Source of the DNA: Ponticaulis sp.
Lineage (GTDB): Bacteria; Pseudomonadota; Alphaproteobacteria; Caulobacterales; Hyphomonadaceae
Assembly: GCA_002701295.1 (NCBI GenBank)
Contig: NZUJ01000003.1
Location: 1-32,893, forward strand
Reading direction: 5' to 3'
DNA length: 32,893 nucleotides
This document shows, one piece after another, positions 1-8,036 of this stretch. A program made the translations under genes and the position numbers. Under the pieces are notes generated by a model, which saw only the letters and a list, made by a program, of their open reading frames with translations, did not search any database and was not told the origin of the DNA. The stretch's first letter is position 1. Each line of letters begins with the position of its first letter.

Positions 1-256
1 CCGAGCCATCTGCCCATTGATAGGCGCGGGGCAGGGGGCTTTCGCAGTCATGCTCCTGGAAGCGGAAGGTCGGCACCGAGCCGAGCTCGACGCCTTCAGC
101 CTGCCGCATCAGGCGTGGCGCGACATGCTCCCAATCATCCAGAGCGGCCTGAAGGGTTGGCACAATGCGCGCGGCGTCTGTCGCGCGTGTCAGGTCTTTT
201 GAGACGACGACCAGGCGTCCATCGCGCGAGCCGTCACGGAGTGTTGCGAGTTTCAT
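1..256 (-). CDS. Fumarylacetoacetate hydrolase family protein, N-terminal part (cut by window edge)
   Basis: Only the first 85 codons are present; the gene runs off the left edge. It starts MKLATLRDGSRDGRLVVVS, followed by a TLQAALDDWE segment and a PLPRAYQWADGS segment. This is the N-terminal pattern I know from the FAH/FAA-hydrolase family, in which the metal-dependent catalytic domain follows. The family cleaves fumarylacetoacetate or related 2-oxo/enol acids. The ATG at 256 has AGGA eight bases upstream. It is the last visible gene of a run that begins with phhA and hppD, so the tyrosine-degradation enzyme (fumarylacetoacetase) is the natural role. The catalytic residues are outside the window, so a related FAH-fold hydrolase cannot be excluded. 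Confidence 0.82.
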   Translation of the reverse strand, partial: MKLATLRDGSRDGRLVVVSKDLTRATDAARIVPTLQAALDDWEHVAPRLMRQAEGVELGSVPTFRFQEHDCESPLPRAYQWADGS

Positions 257-274
257 CTTAATAATCCTGTAAAA

Positions 275-598
275 TCAGCTCGAGAGCCAGAAAATGAAAA
301 GCCACTGAGCCGGGATGAGAATGATGGTCGTTGCAATGAGTATCTGAAAGCCAAGTTGCCGGGTTCGATCATTCATCGCCATGCCAGACGATAGGGGAAG
401 CGCGACCAATACAGAGACGGGTGCAGAATAAAACACGAACTGATAGGCCGTCAGGATGGAGTGTGATTTCAGTCTGTCACTCACGCCGTCTTTGAAGCCG
501 AGACCCAGAGGCGACATCCAGATGGCGAATGCCGACAGAATGATCAGCGGCCCGCAGATCAGTAAGGTCGTTTTGAAAAGCCCTCTTCGGTGAACCAT
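275..598 (-). CDS. Small integral membrane protein, unknown function
   Basis: This 107-residue protein is very hydrophobic. Candidate membrane segments lie at about residues 10-30, 46-68 and 82-104, separated by short charged stretches. I do not recognise a family. Its ATG at 598 follows the stop codon of the upstream VOC gene without a gap (TGAATG), and its stop is 18 nt before the FAH-family start, so it is almost certainly cotranscribed with the phenylalanine/tyrosine catabolic genes. A transport or membrane-accessory role is possible but is only a guess from position. Confidence reflects that the gene is real, not its function. Confidence 0.7.
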   Translation of the reverse strand: MVHRRGLFKTTLLICGPLIILSAFAIWMSPLGLGFKDGVSDRLKSHSILTAYQFVFYSAPVSVLVALPLSSGMAMNDRTRQLGFQILIATTIILIPAQWLFIFWLSS

Positions 599-1147
599 TC
601 AGCTCTCTTCCGCGATCTTCTCATGAAGCCATGCGGCATGGCGAGGGGCTTTTTTGGTTGTAGACCATTCCTCGATCATGGGCATGGCAACGTCACGCAA
701 CTGTTTCATCTGCTCCGGTGTGCCGATATCTGCGGCGAGCTCAATGCGATGGCCGTTGGGATCAAAGAAATAGATGGATTTGAAAATTCCGTGATGCGTT
801 GGGCCGAGAACGTCCAGCCCCATGCCTTCGAGGTGGGTTTTAGCGGCCATCAACTCGTCGAGTGAGCCGACGCGGAAGGCGATGTGCTGGACCCATTGCG
901 GAGTGTTGCGGTCGCGGTCCATATCTGGCTGCTCAGGCAGCTCGAAAAAGGCGAGCACATTGCCATTCCCCGCTTCGAGGAAGATGTGCATGTAAGGGTC
1001 ATAGGCGCCAGTGGAGGGCACGTGGTCTTCGGCGATGGCGAGCTGGAAATCCATGCCCAGCGCATCACGGTAGAACTCCACCGTCTCCTTGGCGTCTTTG
1101 CAGCGATAGGCGACGTGATGCACGCCGCCAAGTTTGAAGTCAGCCAT
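599..1147 (-). CDS. VOC (glyoxalase/bleomycin-resistance/dioxygenase fold) family protein
   Basis: This 182-residue protein has two beta-alpha-beta-beta-beta units typical of the vicinal-oxygen-chelate superfamily. It begins GGVHHVAYRCKDAKETVEFY, has QWVQHIAFRV near residue 88 and FFDPNGHRIEL near 130-137. The likely metal ligands are His11, His88 and Glu136, with Glu69 or a neighbour as a fourth. The ATG overlaps the hppD stop by one base (TAATG) and has GGAG eight bases upstream, so translation is probably coupled. The superfamily covers isomerases, lyases and extradiol dioxygenases, so the reaction cannot be named. Its place between hppD and the FAH-family gene suggests a step or detoxification in homogentisate metabolism. 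Confidence 0.85.
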   Translation of the reverse strand: MADFKLGGVHHVAYRCKDAKETVEFYRDALGMDFQLAIAEDHVPSTGAYDPYMHIFLEAGNGNVLAFFELPEQPDMDRDRNTPQWVQHIAFRVGSLDELMAAKTHLEGMGLDVLGPTHHGIFKSIYFFDPNGHRIELAADIGTPEQMKQLRDVAMPMIEEWSTTKKAPRHAAWLHEKIAEES

Positions 1148-2244
1148 TAAGCGTTCTCCGGTTCTTTCTCTCCCAGCACGCCGCGTTTGATCTGATCGCG
1201 TTCAATGCTTTCGAAGAGTGCCTTGAAATTGCCTTCGCCGAAACCCTGTTTGTAATCGCCGACACGTTGGATGAACTCGAAGAAGACCGGGCCGACCTGC
1301 GGTTCTGCGAAAATCTGCAAAAGGAGGCGCGGGGAGCCGTCTTCTGTGGTGCCGTCAAGCAGGATGCCGCGCGATTTGAGTTCGGCTTCATCCTGACCGT
1401 GGCCGGGAAGGCGGTCTTTCAGCATCTCGTAATAGGTTTCAGGTGGCGCTGTCATAAAGGGCACGCCAAGTTTTTTCAGCCGATCCCAGGCCGCGACAAG
1501 ATCATCACAGATGAGGGCGATATGCTGAATGCCCTCGCCATTATACTGGCGGAGGAATTCCTCGATCTGGCCTTTGCCGCCGTCACCTTCTTCATTGAGG
1601 GGAATGCGGATTTTGCCATCCGGCGCTGTCATCGCTTTTGAGGTGAGGCCGGTATATTCGCCCTTGATGTCAAAATAGCGGATTTCGCGGAAGTTGAAGA
1701 GTTTCTCATAAAACGCCGCCCAATAGGCCATGCGCCCGCCATAGACGTTGTGCGTAAGGTGATCGATGACGGTGAAGCCAGCGCCAACCGGGTTTTTGTC
1801 CACGCCCGGCAGATATTCGAAATCAATGTCATAGATGGAGAGGCCGTCGCCGTATCTGTCGACCAGATAGATCAGCGAATTGCCTATGCCGCGAATGGCC
1901 GGAATGCGCAGTTCCATCGGGCCGGTTGGCACGTCTACAGGTTCTGCGCCCTGTTCGATCAGATGGTTATAGGCTGCATTGGCATCGCGCACACGGAAAG
2001 CCATGCCGCAGGCCGATGGGCCGTGTTCGCGGCTGAAATACCAGGCGGGAGATTTGGGCTCGTAATTGACGATGATGTTGATGTCGCCCTGACGCCAGAG
2101 TTCGACATCTTTCGAGCGGTGGCGGGCAATTTTTGTCATGCCGATGGTTTCAAGAATCGGCTCGATCTGGCCTTTTTCGGGTGCCGAAAATTCGATGAAT
2201 TCGAAGCCGTCTAGGCCGGCTGGGTTTTCAAACAGGTCGGTCAA
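1147..2244 (-). CDS. hppD: 4-hydroxyphenylpyruvate dioxygenase
   Basis: HppD converts 4-hydroxyphenylpyruvate to homogentisate with a non-heme Fe(II) centre. I place the start at a TTG at 2244, giving 365 residues beginning (M)[18 protein letters not shown]. An AGGGAG lies six bases upstream, and the in-frame ATGs further upstream (2307, 2325) have no Shine-Dalgarno and would overlap phhA by about 60-80 nt. With this start the iron ligands fall at His162 (DHLTHNV), His241 (IQHIAL) and Glu323 (FFEFIQR), within one residue of the Pseudomonas enzyme as I remember it. The start lies one base after the phhA stop, so the two are tightly linked. The C-terminal [20 protein letters not shown] segment is the usual active-site lid region. 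The enzyme is cytoplasmic. Confidence 0.97.
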   Translation of the reverse strand: MTDLFENPAGLDGFEFIEFSAPEKGQIEPILETIGMTKIARHRSKDVELWRQGDINIIVNYEPKSPAWYFSREHGPSACGMAFRVRDANAAYNHLIEQGAEPVDVPTGPMELRIPAIRGIGNSLIYLVDRYGDGLSIYDIDFEYLPGVDKNPVGAGFTVIDHLTHNVYGGRMAYWAAFYEKLFNFREIRYFDIKGEYTGLTSKAMTAPDGKIRIPLNEEGDGGKGQIEEFLRQYNGEGIQHIALICDDLVAAWDRLKKLGVPFMTAPPETYYEMLKDRLPGHGQDEAELKSRGILLDGTTEDGSPRLLLQIFAEPQVGPVFFEFIQRVGDYKQGFGEGNFKALFESIERDQIKRGVLGEKEPENA

Positions 2245-2245
2245 T

Positions 2246-3127
2246 TCATACTCCCTGAAGTGCTGTGTTTCGGTGGTAATTTCCGCTGCCGCGATGGATG
2301 TACTCATCGGAAGGAGCGGGCTCATTCGGTTCAAAATCGCTTGCCGTGCGGAGGAAGTCATAGACCTGGTCGAAATCGCGATAGCAGGTCCCGAGCAGCT
2401 CATCGAAGCTGCGAATGACGAAATAAGTCTCCTGGAAATCGTCGATGCGGTAATTGGTGCGCATGACGCGGGTCAGGTTGAAGCGGATGCGGTTCGGGCT
2501 GTCGCTTTCGAGGGCAAACTGGCTTTCTTTCGGTGAAGAGAGAATCCCTGCGCCGTATATGCGAGGTCCGGCGGGCGTTTCGATCAGGCCGAACTCGACC
2601 GTATACCAGTAAAGGCGGGCAAGGTTATGCAGCTGTCCTGAGCCGAGCGCTTTCAATCCGCCCTGACCATAAGCCTGCATGAAGTCTGCGAAGACCTGAT
2701 TGGCGAGCATTGGCACATGGCCGTAAATATCGTGAAAGACGTCTGGCTCTTCGATGTAATCGAATTCGTGCTCCGGCCGGATGAAGGCGCCTGCCGGAAA
2801 ACGCTTATTGGCTAGGTGTTCAAAGAAAACTTCGTCGGGCACGAGATCAGCGACCGGCACAACGCGCCAACCCGTCATGGCCTCTAGCTTGTCTGATAGT
2901 TTCTCAAAATCCGGAATGCCGCCTTCGGAAAGCTTGAGTGTCTGGATTGCCTCCAGGCATTCATCGCATGCGCGGCCTTGCAGGACGGCTTCCTGGCGCT
3001 GAACCAGACGGTCCCAGCGCGCATGTTCTTCAGGTGTATAGCTCTGCCAGTCCTGGTCAATTGTGTAGTCGGCGTTCTTTGGAGCGTCCGTATAGCGATT
3101 TTTTGTGGATGTCGCGGTGTCAGCCAT
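2246..3127 (-). CDS. phhA: Phenylalanine 4-monooxygenase
   Basis: This is a pterin-dependent, iron-containing hydroxylase turning L-phenylalanine into L-tyrosine. The 293-residue protein carries the family core: [14 protein letters not shown] with iron ligands His132 and His137, and YWYTVEFGL with ligand Glu178. The length fits bacterial single-domain enzymes, which lack the mammalian regulatory ACT domain. The ATG at 3127 has GGGAGG six bases upstream; a TTG two codons earlier touches that site and is unlikely. It is the first gene of the catabolic operon and feeds tyrosine towards HppD, although the tyrosine aminotransferase and a pterin dehydratase are not in the window. The Lrp-type gene opposite is the likely regulator. 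Confidence 0.96.
   Translation of the reverse strand: MADTATSTKNRYTDAPKNADYTIDQDWQSYTPEEHARWDRLVQRQEAVLQGRACDECLEAIQTLKLSEGGIPDFEKLSDKLEAMTGWRVVPVADLVPDEVFFEHLANKRFPAGAFIRPEHEFDYIEEPDVFHDIYGHVPMLANQVFADFMQAYGQGGLKALGSGQLHNLARLYWYTVEFGLIETPAGPRIYGAGILSSPKESQFALESDSPNRIRFNLTRVMRTNYRIDDFQETYFVIRSFDELLGTCYRDFDQVYDFLRTASDFEPNEPAPSDEYIHRGSGNYHRNTALQGV
2251..2256 (-). promoter_or_regulatory. Ribosome binding site that decides the hppD start
   Basis: AGGGAG on the minus strand, six bases before the TTG at 2244 and inside the last codons of phhA. It selects TTG over the upstream in-frame ATGs at 2307 and 2325, which lack such a site, and it makes the protein start where HppD proteins normally start. 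Confidence 0.75.
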
Positions 3128-3157
3128 GAGCAACCTCCCTAATTATTCTTTTTGGAG

Positions 3158-3196
3158 AGTATAGCGCGGTTCTGGCGAAATTTCGCTTCATTTCGC
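3158..3196. promoter_or_regulatory. Candidate phhA promoter with overlapping palindromic operator
   Basis: On the minus strand a TATACT (3158-3163) could be the -10 box of the phhA operon. Seventeen bases further is the hexamer GCGAAA (3181-3186), a weak -35. It overlaps a perfect 12-bp palindrome, GCGAAATTTCGC (3175-3186), which is followed at once by another TTTCGC half (3191-3196). An AT-centred palindrome between a divergent Lrp-type gene and its probable target is a reasonable operator candidate. The promoter call is weak. Confidence 0.4.
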
Positions 3197-3231
3197 AGTG
3201 GTTTTGCGAGTATTATGAAACAAATATTTCG

Positions 3232-3237
3232 TATAAT
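3232..3237 (+). promoter_or_regulatory. Candidate -10 box of the Lrp-type gene
   Basis: A consensus TATAAT at 3232-3237, with no clear -35 at 16-18 bases upstream. A transcript from it would begin near 3244, about 23 bases before the chosen ATG at 3267, which supports that start over the ATG at 3246. Confidence 0.4.
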
Positions 3238-3266
3238 TGGAAATAATGGAGTCGGGAGAGCGTTTT

Positions 3267-3725
3267 ATGGCATTGTCTGACAAGGACGTTCAAATACTCA
3301 GAGCGTTGCAAAATCACCCTGACGATAGCCGTCAGGAGCTGGCTGACCGGCTTGGCATGTCTGTGACGACGCTTTGGCGCCGGATTAATGATCTTCAGGC
3401 TGAGGGCTTGATCAAAGGCACGGCTGTGTTGCTTGATCCGGAAAAGACGGGTCTGCCGGTTTGTGTGTTTGTCTTTATCAATCTCAAGGATTACAGCCCG
3501 GAGACGCGAAACCGGTTTGAAGATTTCGTCACAAGTTCAGGTCAGATCATGGAGTGTTATTCGGTCACCGGCGCGTATGATTACACATTGCTGATCCGTA
3601 GCCGAAGTGTGTCGGATTTCGAACGCTTCCTCATGGATGAAATCCTGAGCCATCCCGGCGTTGAGTCGGCAAGTTCACAGATCGCGTTGAGACAGAACAA
3701 GTATAATACGGCTCTGCCGGTCTGA
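3267..3725 (+). CDS. Lrp/AsnC family transcriptional regulator
   Basis: This 152-residue DNA-binding protein has an N-terminal winged helix-turn-helix at about residues 4-62 (helices LADRLGMS and VTTLWRRINDLQAEGLI) and a C-terminal ligand-binding RAM domain at about 66-145, with the usual VTGAYDYTLLIRS stretch. I chose the ATG at 3267 because GGGAG lies eight bases upstream and the resulting length is normal; an earlier ATG at 3246 sits almost on the predicted transcription start. It is divergent from phhA, so its effector is likely Phe or Tyr and its target the catabolic operon, by analogy with other Lrp-family activators of aromatic amino-acid genes. That role is inferred from position. Confidence 0.92.
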   Translation: MALSDKDVQILRALQNHPDDSRQELADRLGMSVTTLWRRINDLQAEGLIKGTAVLLDPEKTGLPVCVFVFINLKDYSPETRNRFEDFVTSSGQIMECYSVTGAYDYTLLIRSRSVSDFERFLMDEILSHPGVESASSQIALRQNKYNTALPV

Positions 3726-3731
3726 TTGATC

Positions 3732-3884
3732 TTAAGTCTTGGGACGGTCGTGATCTTCCAGAATGCGGTATGCAGCGCCCTGAGGGTCATCGAACTGGCC
3801 GGATTTCACTGACCAGATGAATGCGAACAGCGCGAGTCCACCAAGCATGAGTGCGACCGGGATCAGAAAAGCCAGAATTTCCAT
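3732..3884 (-). CDS. ccoS: Cbb3-type cytochrome oxidase assembly protein CcoS
   Basis: This 50-residue protein has one membrane helix, MEILAFLIPVALMLGGLALF, then FIWSVKSGQFDDPQGAAYRIL, the usual CcoS layout of a single anchor and a conserved cytoplasmic GQFDD(P/L)-type tail. CcoS is needed to mature the cbb3 oxidase, in particular for heme and copper insertion into CcoN. Its ATG overlaps the ccoI stop by one base (TGATG), so translation is coupled. It is the last gene of the ccoNOQPGHIS run and ends 6 nt from the convergent Lrp-type gene. Confidence 0.93.
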   Translation of the reverse strand: MEILAFLIPVALMLGGLALFAFIWSVKSGQFDDPQGAAYRILEDHDRPKT

Positions 3885-6085
3885 CATACATCCCATTTTC
3901 CAGCGCCCTGACGCAGAGCATTCAGCGTCACGACGATTGATGATGCCGACATCATTATCGCAGCCAAGAGGGGTGATGCAAACCCGAGCACGGCGAGGGG
4001 GACGGCGATGAGGTTATAAATGCCTGCAAGACCGAAGTTCTGAAGCATGGTGACGCGGGCGCGTTTCGACGTCTTCAATATGCCGGGCAGACTCCCGATG
4101 GAACCGCCAAAGACCAGGTCAGACGAGGCCTGGCTGATATCCATCGCCCCGCCGGGTGCAATGGCTGCGTAGGCGAGTGACAGCGCACCCGCATCGTTGA
4201 GGCCATCTCCGATCATCAGTGTTTTGCGGCCCTCAGCGCGCAGGTTTTCGAGGCGCGCGACTTTATCCTGGGGGCTGGCTTCTGCTGTCCAGGTGTCGAT
4301 GCCGAGCTCATTGGCGACGCGTTCGACGGATTTTGGTCGGTCGCCAGACAGGATTTCGACGGTGTATCCAGCCTTTTTGAGCTGATTGACCGCTTCGGTT
4401 GTATCGTCGCGAAGTTCATCATGGAAGGTGAAGGCAACAGGCTCTGCGCCTTCTTCGGCGAACCAGATGACCGGGCCGTCGTGTGTGATTGTCTTCTTTG
4501 TGCCGACCCATTCTGCAGAGCCGAGGCGATAGGTTTTGTCGTCGATCTGGCCTTCAAGGCCCAGGCCGGGGAATTCGCGGACATGCTCTGCGGCTTCACC
4601 GCAGCCTGCGACAGCTTCGATGGCGCGGGAGAGCGGATGGCGGCTTGTGCGGGCCAGTCGCGCTGCATGTTCGAGTGTTTCGGGTGTGATCTGGTCCGCC
4701 CGAAGAACCGGATTGCCCATAGTGAGCGTGCCGGTCTTATCGAACACGATGTGATCGCAGGTCGCGAGCCGTTCCAGAGCATCGCCTGATTTCAGAAACG
4801 CGCCATGGGCGTAAAGTCGGCTCGAAGCCACGATTTGAGACACAGGTGCGGCAAGCGCCAGAGCGCATGGGCATGTGATGATCAGCGTGGAGACCGCAAC
4901 GAGAATGGCCTGACTGATGCTCGGCCCGAATGCCCACCACCCAAGAAAGGTCAGAAGGGCTGTCAGGTGAACAAGTGGAACATAGAGCGAAACGGCTTTG
5001 TCGGCGATCTTGCGATAAGCTGAGCGGCGTTGTTCGCCTGCTTCCAGCATGTTTTCAATATCTGAAAGCAGTGAATCTGCTGCTGCATTGATGGCTTCGC
5101 CGGTAAGGCTGCCGCCAAGATTAAGGCTGCCTGCGTAAACAACACGGCCTTTTCCGACAGAGACAGGCTGGCTTTCACCCGTGACGAGGCTTTCATCAAT
5201 TTCGGACGTGCCCTCAAGGATGCGGAGGTCCACAACTGCGCGCTCGCCGGATGCAATCAGGATCTGGTCACCAACCTGAACATCGCGCGCCGCGACCGGT
5301 GCGGTTTTGCCATCACGCAGTCGCGTGACCGTGCGATTTTTGAGCGCCGCGAGGGCGTGTGCCGCTGACATGGCCCGTCGGCGCAGGCGTGCATCGAGGA
5401 AGCGGCCAATCAGAAGGAAAAAGAGCAGCATGGCCACCGCGTCAAAATACGCGTGCTCACCACCCGTAAAGGTCTGCGAAACGCTGACGGCAAATGCCAG
5501 CACCAGCGCGAGCGAGATCGGCACGTCCATATTCACCTGGCGATGGGACAAGGCGCTCCAGGCGGACTTGAAAAAGTGTCGCCCCGAAAAGACAAGAACG
5601 GGTAGGGCGATGAGGCCGGAGATCGCGTGAAAGCTCTTCCGTGTCATCTCACTCATCTCATTATGTCCGCCCCAGACAGAGACTGACAGAAGCATGATAT
5701 TTGCGGCCGCAAAGCCTGCAATCGCCATAGAGATGAGAAGGCCGCGTTCTTCTGCCTTGCGATCGGCTTCGTCAGGTTCGTTAGAGACAGCGGCGACACC
5801 ATAGCCGAGAGATCGGACTTTTTCGCCAATTGCCGACCCTGAAAGCTCGCCTTTCCATTTGACGGTCAATCGACCCGTAGACAGGTTGAGACGCGCCTCC
5901 TGTACGCCAGGCATTTCACCGACATTCGATTCAATCTTGCTGAGACAACCGCCACACCGTGCACCGCTGACAGACAATTCCAGCGACTTGCCGTTGGGTG
6001 ACAGGACAACAAACGTGTCAAAATCAGATTGCGGTGTGAGCGTTGGCAGCGTGTCAGCGCTGAACCCGGCATGTGTATCGGTCAT
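3884..6085 (-). CDS. ccoI: Copper-exporting P1B-type ATPase of cbb3 oxidase assembly (CcoI/FixI)
   Basis: This 733-residue heavy-metal P-type ATPase delivers copper for CuB of CcoN. Domains in order: a cytoplasmic heavy-metal-associated domain with GARCGGC (Cys44, Cys47); membrane helices from about residue 115; actuator TGES at 302-305; the metal channel motif CPC at 405-407 followed by ALALAAP; phosphorylation site Asp449 in DKTGTLT; SRHP (His483-Pro484) of the nucleotide domain; GDGLND at 626-631; and two C-terminal helices. All catalytic motifs are intact. The start overlaps the ccoH stop by one base (TAATG). The type (FixI/CcoI rather than general CopA) is fixed by the cco context and the single HMA domain. 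Confidence 0.96.
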   Translation of the reverse strand: MTDTHAGFSADTLPTLTPQSDFDTFVVLSPNGKSLELSVSGARCGGCLSKIESNVGEMPGVQEARLNLSTGRLTVKWKGELSGSAIGEKVRSLGYGVAAVSNEPDEADRKAEERGLLISMAIAGFAAANIMLLSVSVWGGHNEMSEMTRKSFHAISGLIALPVLVFSGRHFFKSAWSALSHRQVNMDVPISLALVLAFAVSVSQTFTGGEHAYFDAVAMLLFFLLIGRFLDARLRRRAMSAAHALAALKNRTVTRLRDGKTAPVAARDVQVGDQILIASGERAVVDLRILEGTSEIDESLVTGESQPVSVGKGRVVYAGSLNLGGSLTGEAINAAADSLLSDIENMLEAGEQRRSAYRKIADKAVSLYVPLVHLTALLTFLGWWAFGPSISQAILVAVSTLIITCPCALALAAPVSQIVASSRLYAHGAFLKSGDALERLATCDHIVFDKTGTLTMGNPVLRADQITPETLEHAARLARTSRHPLSRAIEAVAGCGEAAEHVREFPGLGLEGQIDDKTYRLGSAEWVGTKKTITHDGPVIWFAEEGAEPVAFTFHDELRDDTTEAVNQLKKAGYTVEILSGDRPKSVERVANELGIDTWTAEASPQDKVARLENLRAEGRKTLMIGDGLNDAGALSLAYAAIAPGGAMDISQASSDLVFGGSIGSLPGILKTSKRARVTMLQNFGLAGIYNLIAVPLAVLGFASPLLAAIMMSASSIVVTLNALRQGAGKWDV

Positions 6086-6570
6086 TAGCGTGTCAGTGTC
6101 TTGTAAGCCACAAAGTCAGAAGGTTCGTCATTTTCAGCGACGACGGTGATTTCTGCTCGCCAGATACCACCGGCTAGTCCGTCAACCGACGCGGCATATT
6201 CGCCGGGACTGGTTTCAGTGAGCGTCACGAGTGCGTCCTGATCTTCTGTTGCCGAACGTTTCAGGACGGCGACGATATCGCGATGGACCAGCGGGTAGCC
6301 GTTTTCATCCTGAAGGCGCACAATGAGCCGGTCGTGCTGAAAGCCCATTTCAGTGGACCAGCCACGCGCTGCCTGCTCAGAGCGCTCTTCCAGCGTGTCA
6401 TTATAGTTCAGACCCTGAACATAGGACTTCTTGGTATATTCGCCCGGGAATGAGGTGATGGCATTGTACAGAAACACGCCATTCACGATGAACATCAGCC
6501 CGAAAAAGCCCAGAATCCACATGAGGACATGCCAGCCTGAGAGGCGATTTTTTGCTACGACTTCGGTCAT
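6085..6570 (-). CDS. ccoH: FixH/CcoH family cbb3 oxidase assembly protein
   Basis: This 161-residue protein has a short cytoplasmic N-terminus, one membrane helix at about 12-36 (WHVLMWILGFFGLMFIVNG) and a periplasmic domain starting with the FPGEYTKKSYVQGLNYN pattern of FixH proteins. CcoH interacts with the assembling oxidase and is required for stable CcoN and CcoP insertion. It overlaps ccoG by four bases at its start (ATGA) and ccoI by one base at its end, so it is translated as part of one unit. The periplasmic part ends DEPSDFVAYKTLTR. Confidence 0.93.
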   Translation of the reverse strand: MTEVVAKNRLSGWHVLMWILGFFGLMFIVNGVFLYNAITSFPGEYTKKSYVQGLNYNDTLEERSEQAARGWSTEMGFQHDRLIVRLQDENGYPLVHRDIVAVLKRSATEDQDALVTLTETSPGEYAASVDGLAGGIWRAEITVVAENDEPSDFVAYKTLTR

Positions 6571-8030
6571 TTGTCCGGACCTCTGAAAGATGTTGTGTTC
6601 TTGGTTGTTTCGCCGGTTTCAGCATCGGTAACGATCATGTCGAAATTGCGTACTGGTTTTCCGGAAGGGGCTTCGACGAGCACGCGGAACCGATCGACGC
6701 CGTGTGGCGCGATAGGCAGCTCAATGCCTTGTTCACTGTCTTCGTCACGCATGCCAACGACGGTGACAATCGAGTCTGCCAGGCCGACAGTGGTCAGCAC
6801 CATGGTTCGCTCGTTCGCGTCCTTGTTCACGAGCTTGAGCGTATAGCTGTTACGCAGGGATCCGTCTGACAACACCACAAATGGCGGTGAACGGTCTTTA
6901 AGAACGTTTATTTCGAAGCTCGCACGGCTGGTCAGACCAAATAGCATCAGGGCGCTGATGGCTATGATGAGCCCGCCGTACAGGAAGGTCCGTGCGCGCA
7001 AGACATGGTATTTCGGCGGTGTCTTGCCGGCCGCACGAGCCGCCACCGCGACGTCTGTATCATAGGCGATCAGACCCGTCGGGCGATCAACCTGCTTCAT
7101 GATGGTGTCGCACGCATCAATACACAGTGCGCAATGAATGCATTCGAGCTGAGCCCCATCGCGGATATCAATACCCATCGGGCAGACCTGAACGCACTGT
7201 TTGCAGTCGATACAGTCGCCGCGATTATCCCAGGACTCTGATTTACGCTTCGCGCCACGTGGCTCACCTCGGTCGAACCGATAGGTCACGTTGAGGGCGT
7301 TCTCATCGGTCAGAGCGGCCTGAATACGCGGCCATGGGCACATATAGGTACAGACCTGCTCGCGCATGGTGCCTGCAAGCGCATAGGTGGTGAAAGTGAG
7401 AATTCCGGCAAACCAGTACGCAGACAGTGGTGCCTCGCCAGTGAACCAGCCGCGGGCGACAGTCGGTGCATCGTGCCAATAGAGAATGAAGGCACCACCC
7501 GTCCAGAAGGCAATGATCAGCCAGACAATATGCTTGCCACCCTTACGGAGGACCTTGTTCAGGGTCCAGGGTTGTCTATCGAGGCGCATACGGGCCGCGC
7601 GGTCGCCTTCAAAGGCGCGTTCCACCCAGATGTAGAGATCGGTCCAGACAGTCTGTGGGCAGGCATAACCACACCAGACCCGACCAAAGATCGACGTGAT
7701 GAGGAACAATCCCAGAGAGGCAATAATCAGGAGGCCTGCCAGATAATAGGCCTCCTGAGGCCAGATTTCGATGTTGAAGAAGTAGAACTTCTCACTTTCA
7801 AAGTCAGCGAGAACCGCCTGGTTTGGGATACCTTCACCCCGGTCCCAGCGCAGCCATGGCAGAAAATAATAAATGCCAAGAGCGACAGCCATAACCAGCC
7901 ATTTCAGGCTGCGGAATGTTCCATGCGCCAGCTTTGGATAGATCTGCTGGCGTTTGGAGTACAAATCTCCACCAGAGGGAGGCATAGGCCCCTCTCCGGC
8001 AGGCTGCATGTTGAGCGGTTCTTCGGCCAT
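6567..8030 (-). CDS. ccoG: Membrane-bound ferredoxin-like copper reductase CcoG/FixG/RdxA
   Basis: This 487-residue integral membrane protein has helices near 42-60, 95-115, 167-185, 205-220 and 338-356. Two 4Fe-4S motifs lie at residues 273-307 (CIDCKQCVQVCP and CIHCALCIDACD). Additional conserved cysteines are at GRVWCGYACPQTVW (120-124) and CTYMCPWPR (227-231). A C-terminal periplasmic domain of about 120 residues has an Ig-like look. CcoG is thought to reduce Cu(II) to Cu(I) before incorporation into CcoN. The ATG at 8030 is 6 nt after the ccoP stop, and AAGG overlaps that stop. Confidence 0.95.
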   Translation of the reverse strand: MAEEPLNMQPAGEGPMPPSGGDLYSKRQQIYPKLAHGTFRSLKWLVMAVALGIYYFLPWLRWDRGEGIPNQAVLADFESEKFYFFNIEIWPQEAYYLAGLLIIASLGLFLITSIFGRVWCGYACPQTVWTDLYIWVERAFEGDRAARMRLDRQPWTLNKVLRKGGKHIVWLIIAFWTGGAFILYWHDAPTVARGWFTGEAPLSAYWFAGILTFTTYALAGTMREQVCTYMCPWPRIQAALTDENALNVTYRFDRGEPRGAKRKSESWDNRGDCIDCKQCVQVCPMGIDIRDGAQLECIHCALCIDACDTIMKQVDRPTGLIAYDTDVAVAARAAGKTPPKYHVLRARTFLYGGLIIAISALMLFGLTSRASFEINVLKDRSPPFVVLSDGSLRNSYTLKLVNKDANERTMVLTTVGLADSIVTVVGMRDEDSEQGIELPIAPHGVDRFRVLVEAPSGKPVRNFDMIVTDAETGETTKNTTSFRGPDK

Positions 8031-8036
8031 GAGACC

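Noticed and set aside
2245-2403. N-terminal extension of hppD from an upstream start
   Set aside because: No ribosome site at the upstream ATGs, overlap with phhA, and the HppD family pattern begins at the TTG codon at 2244.
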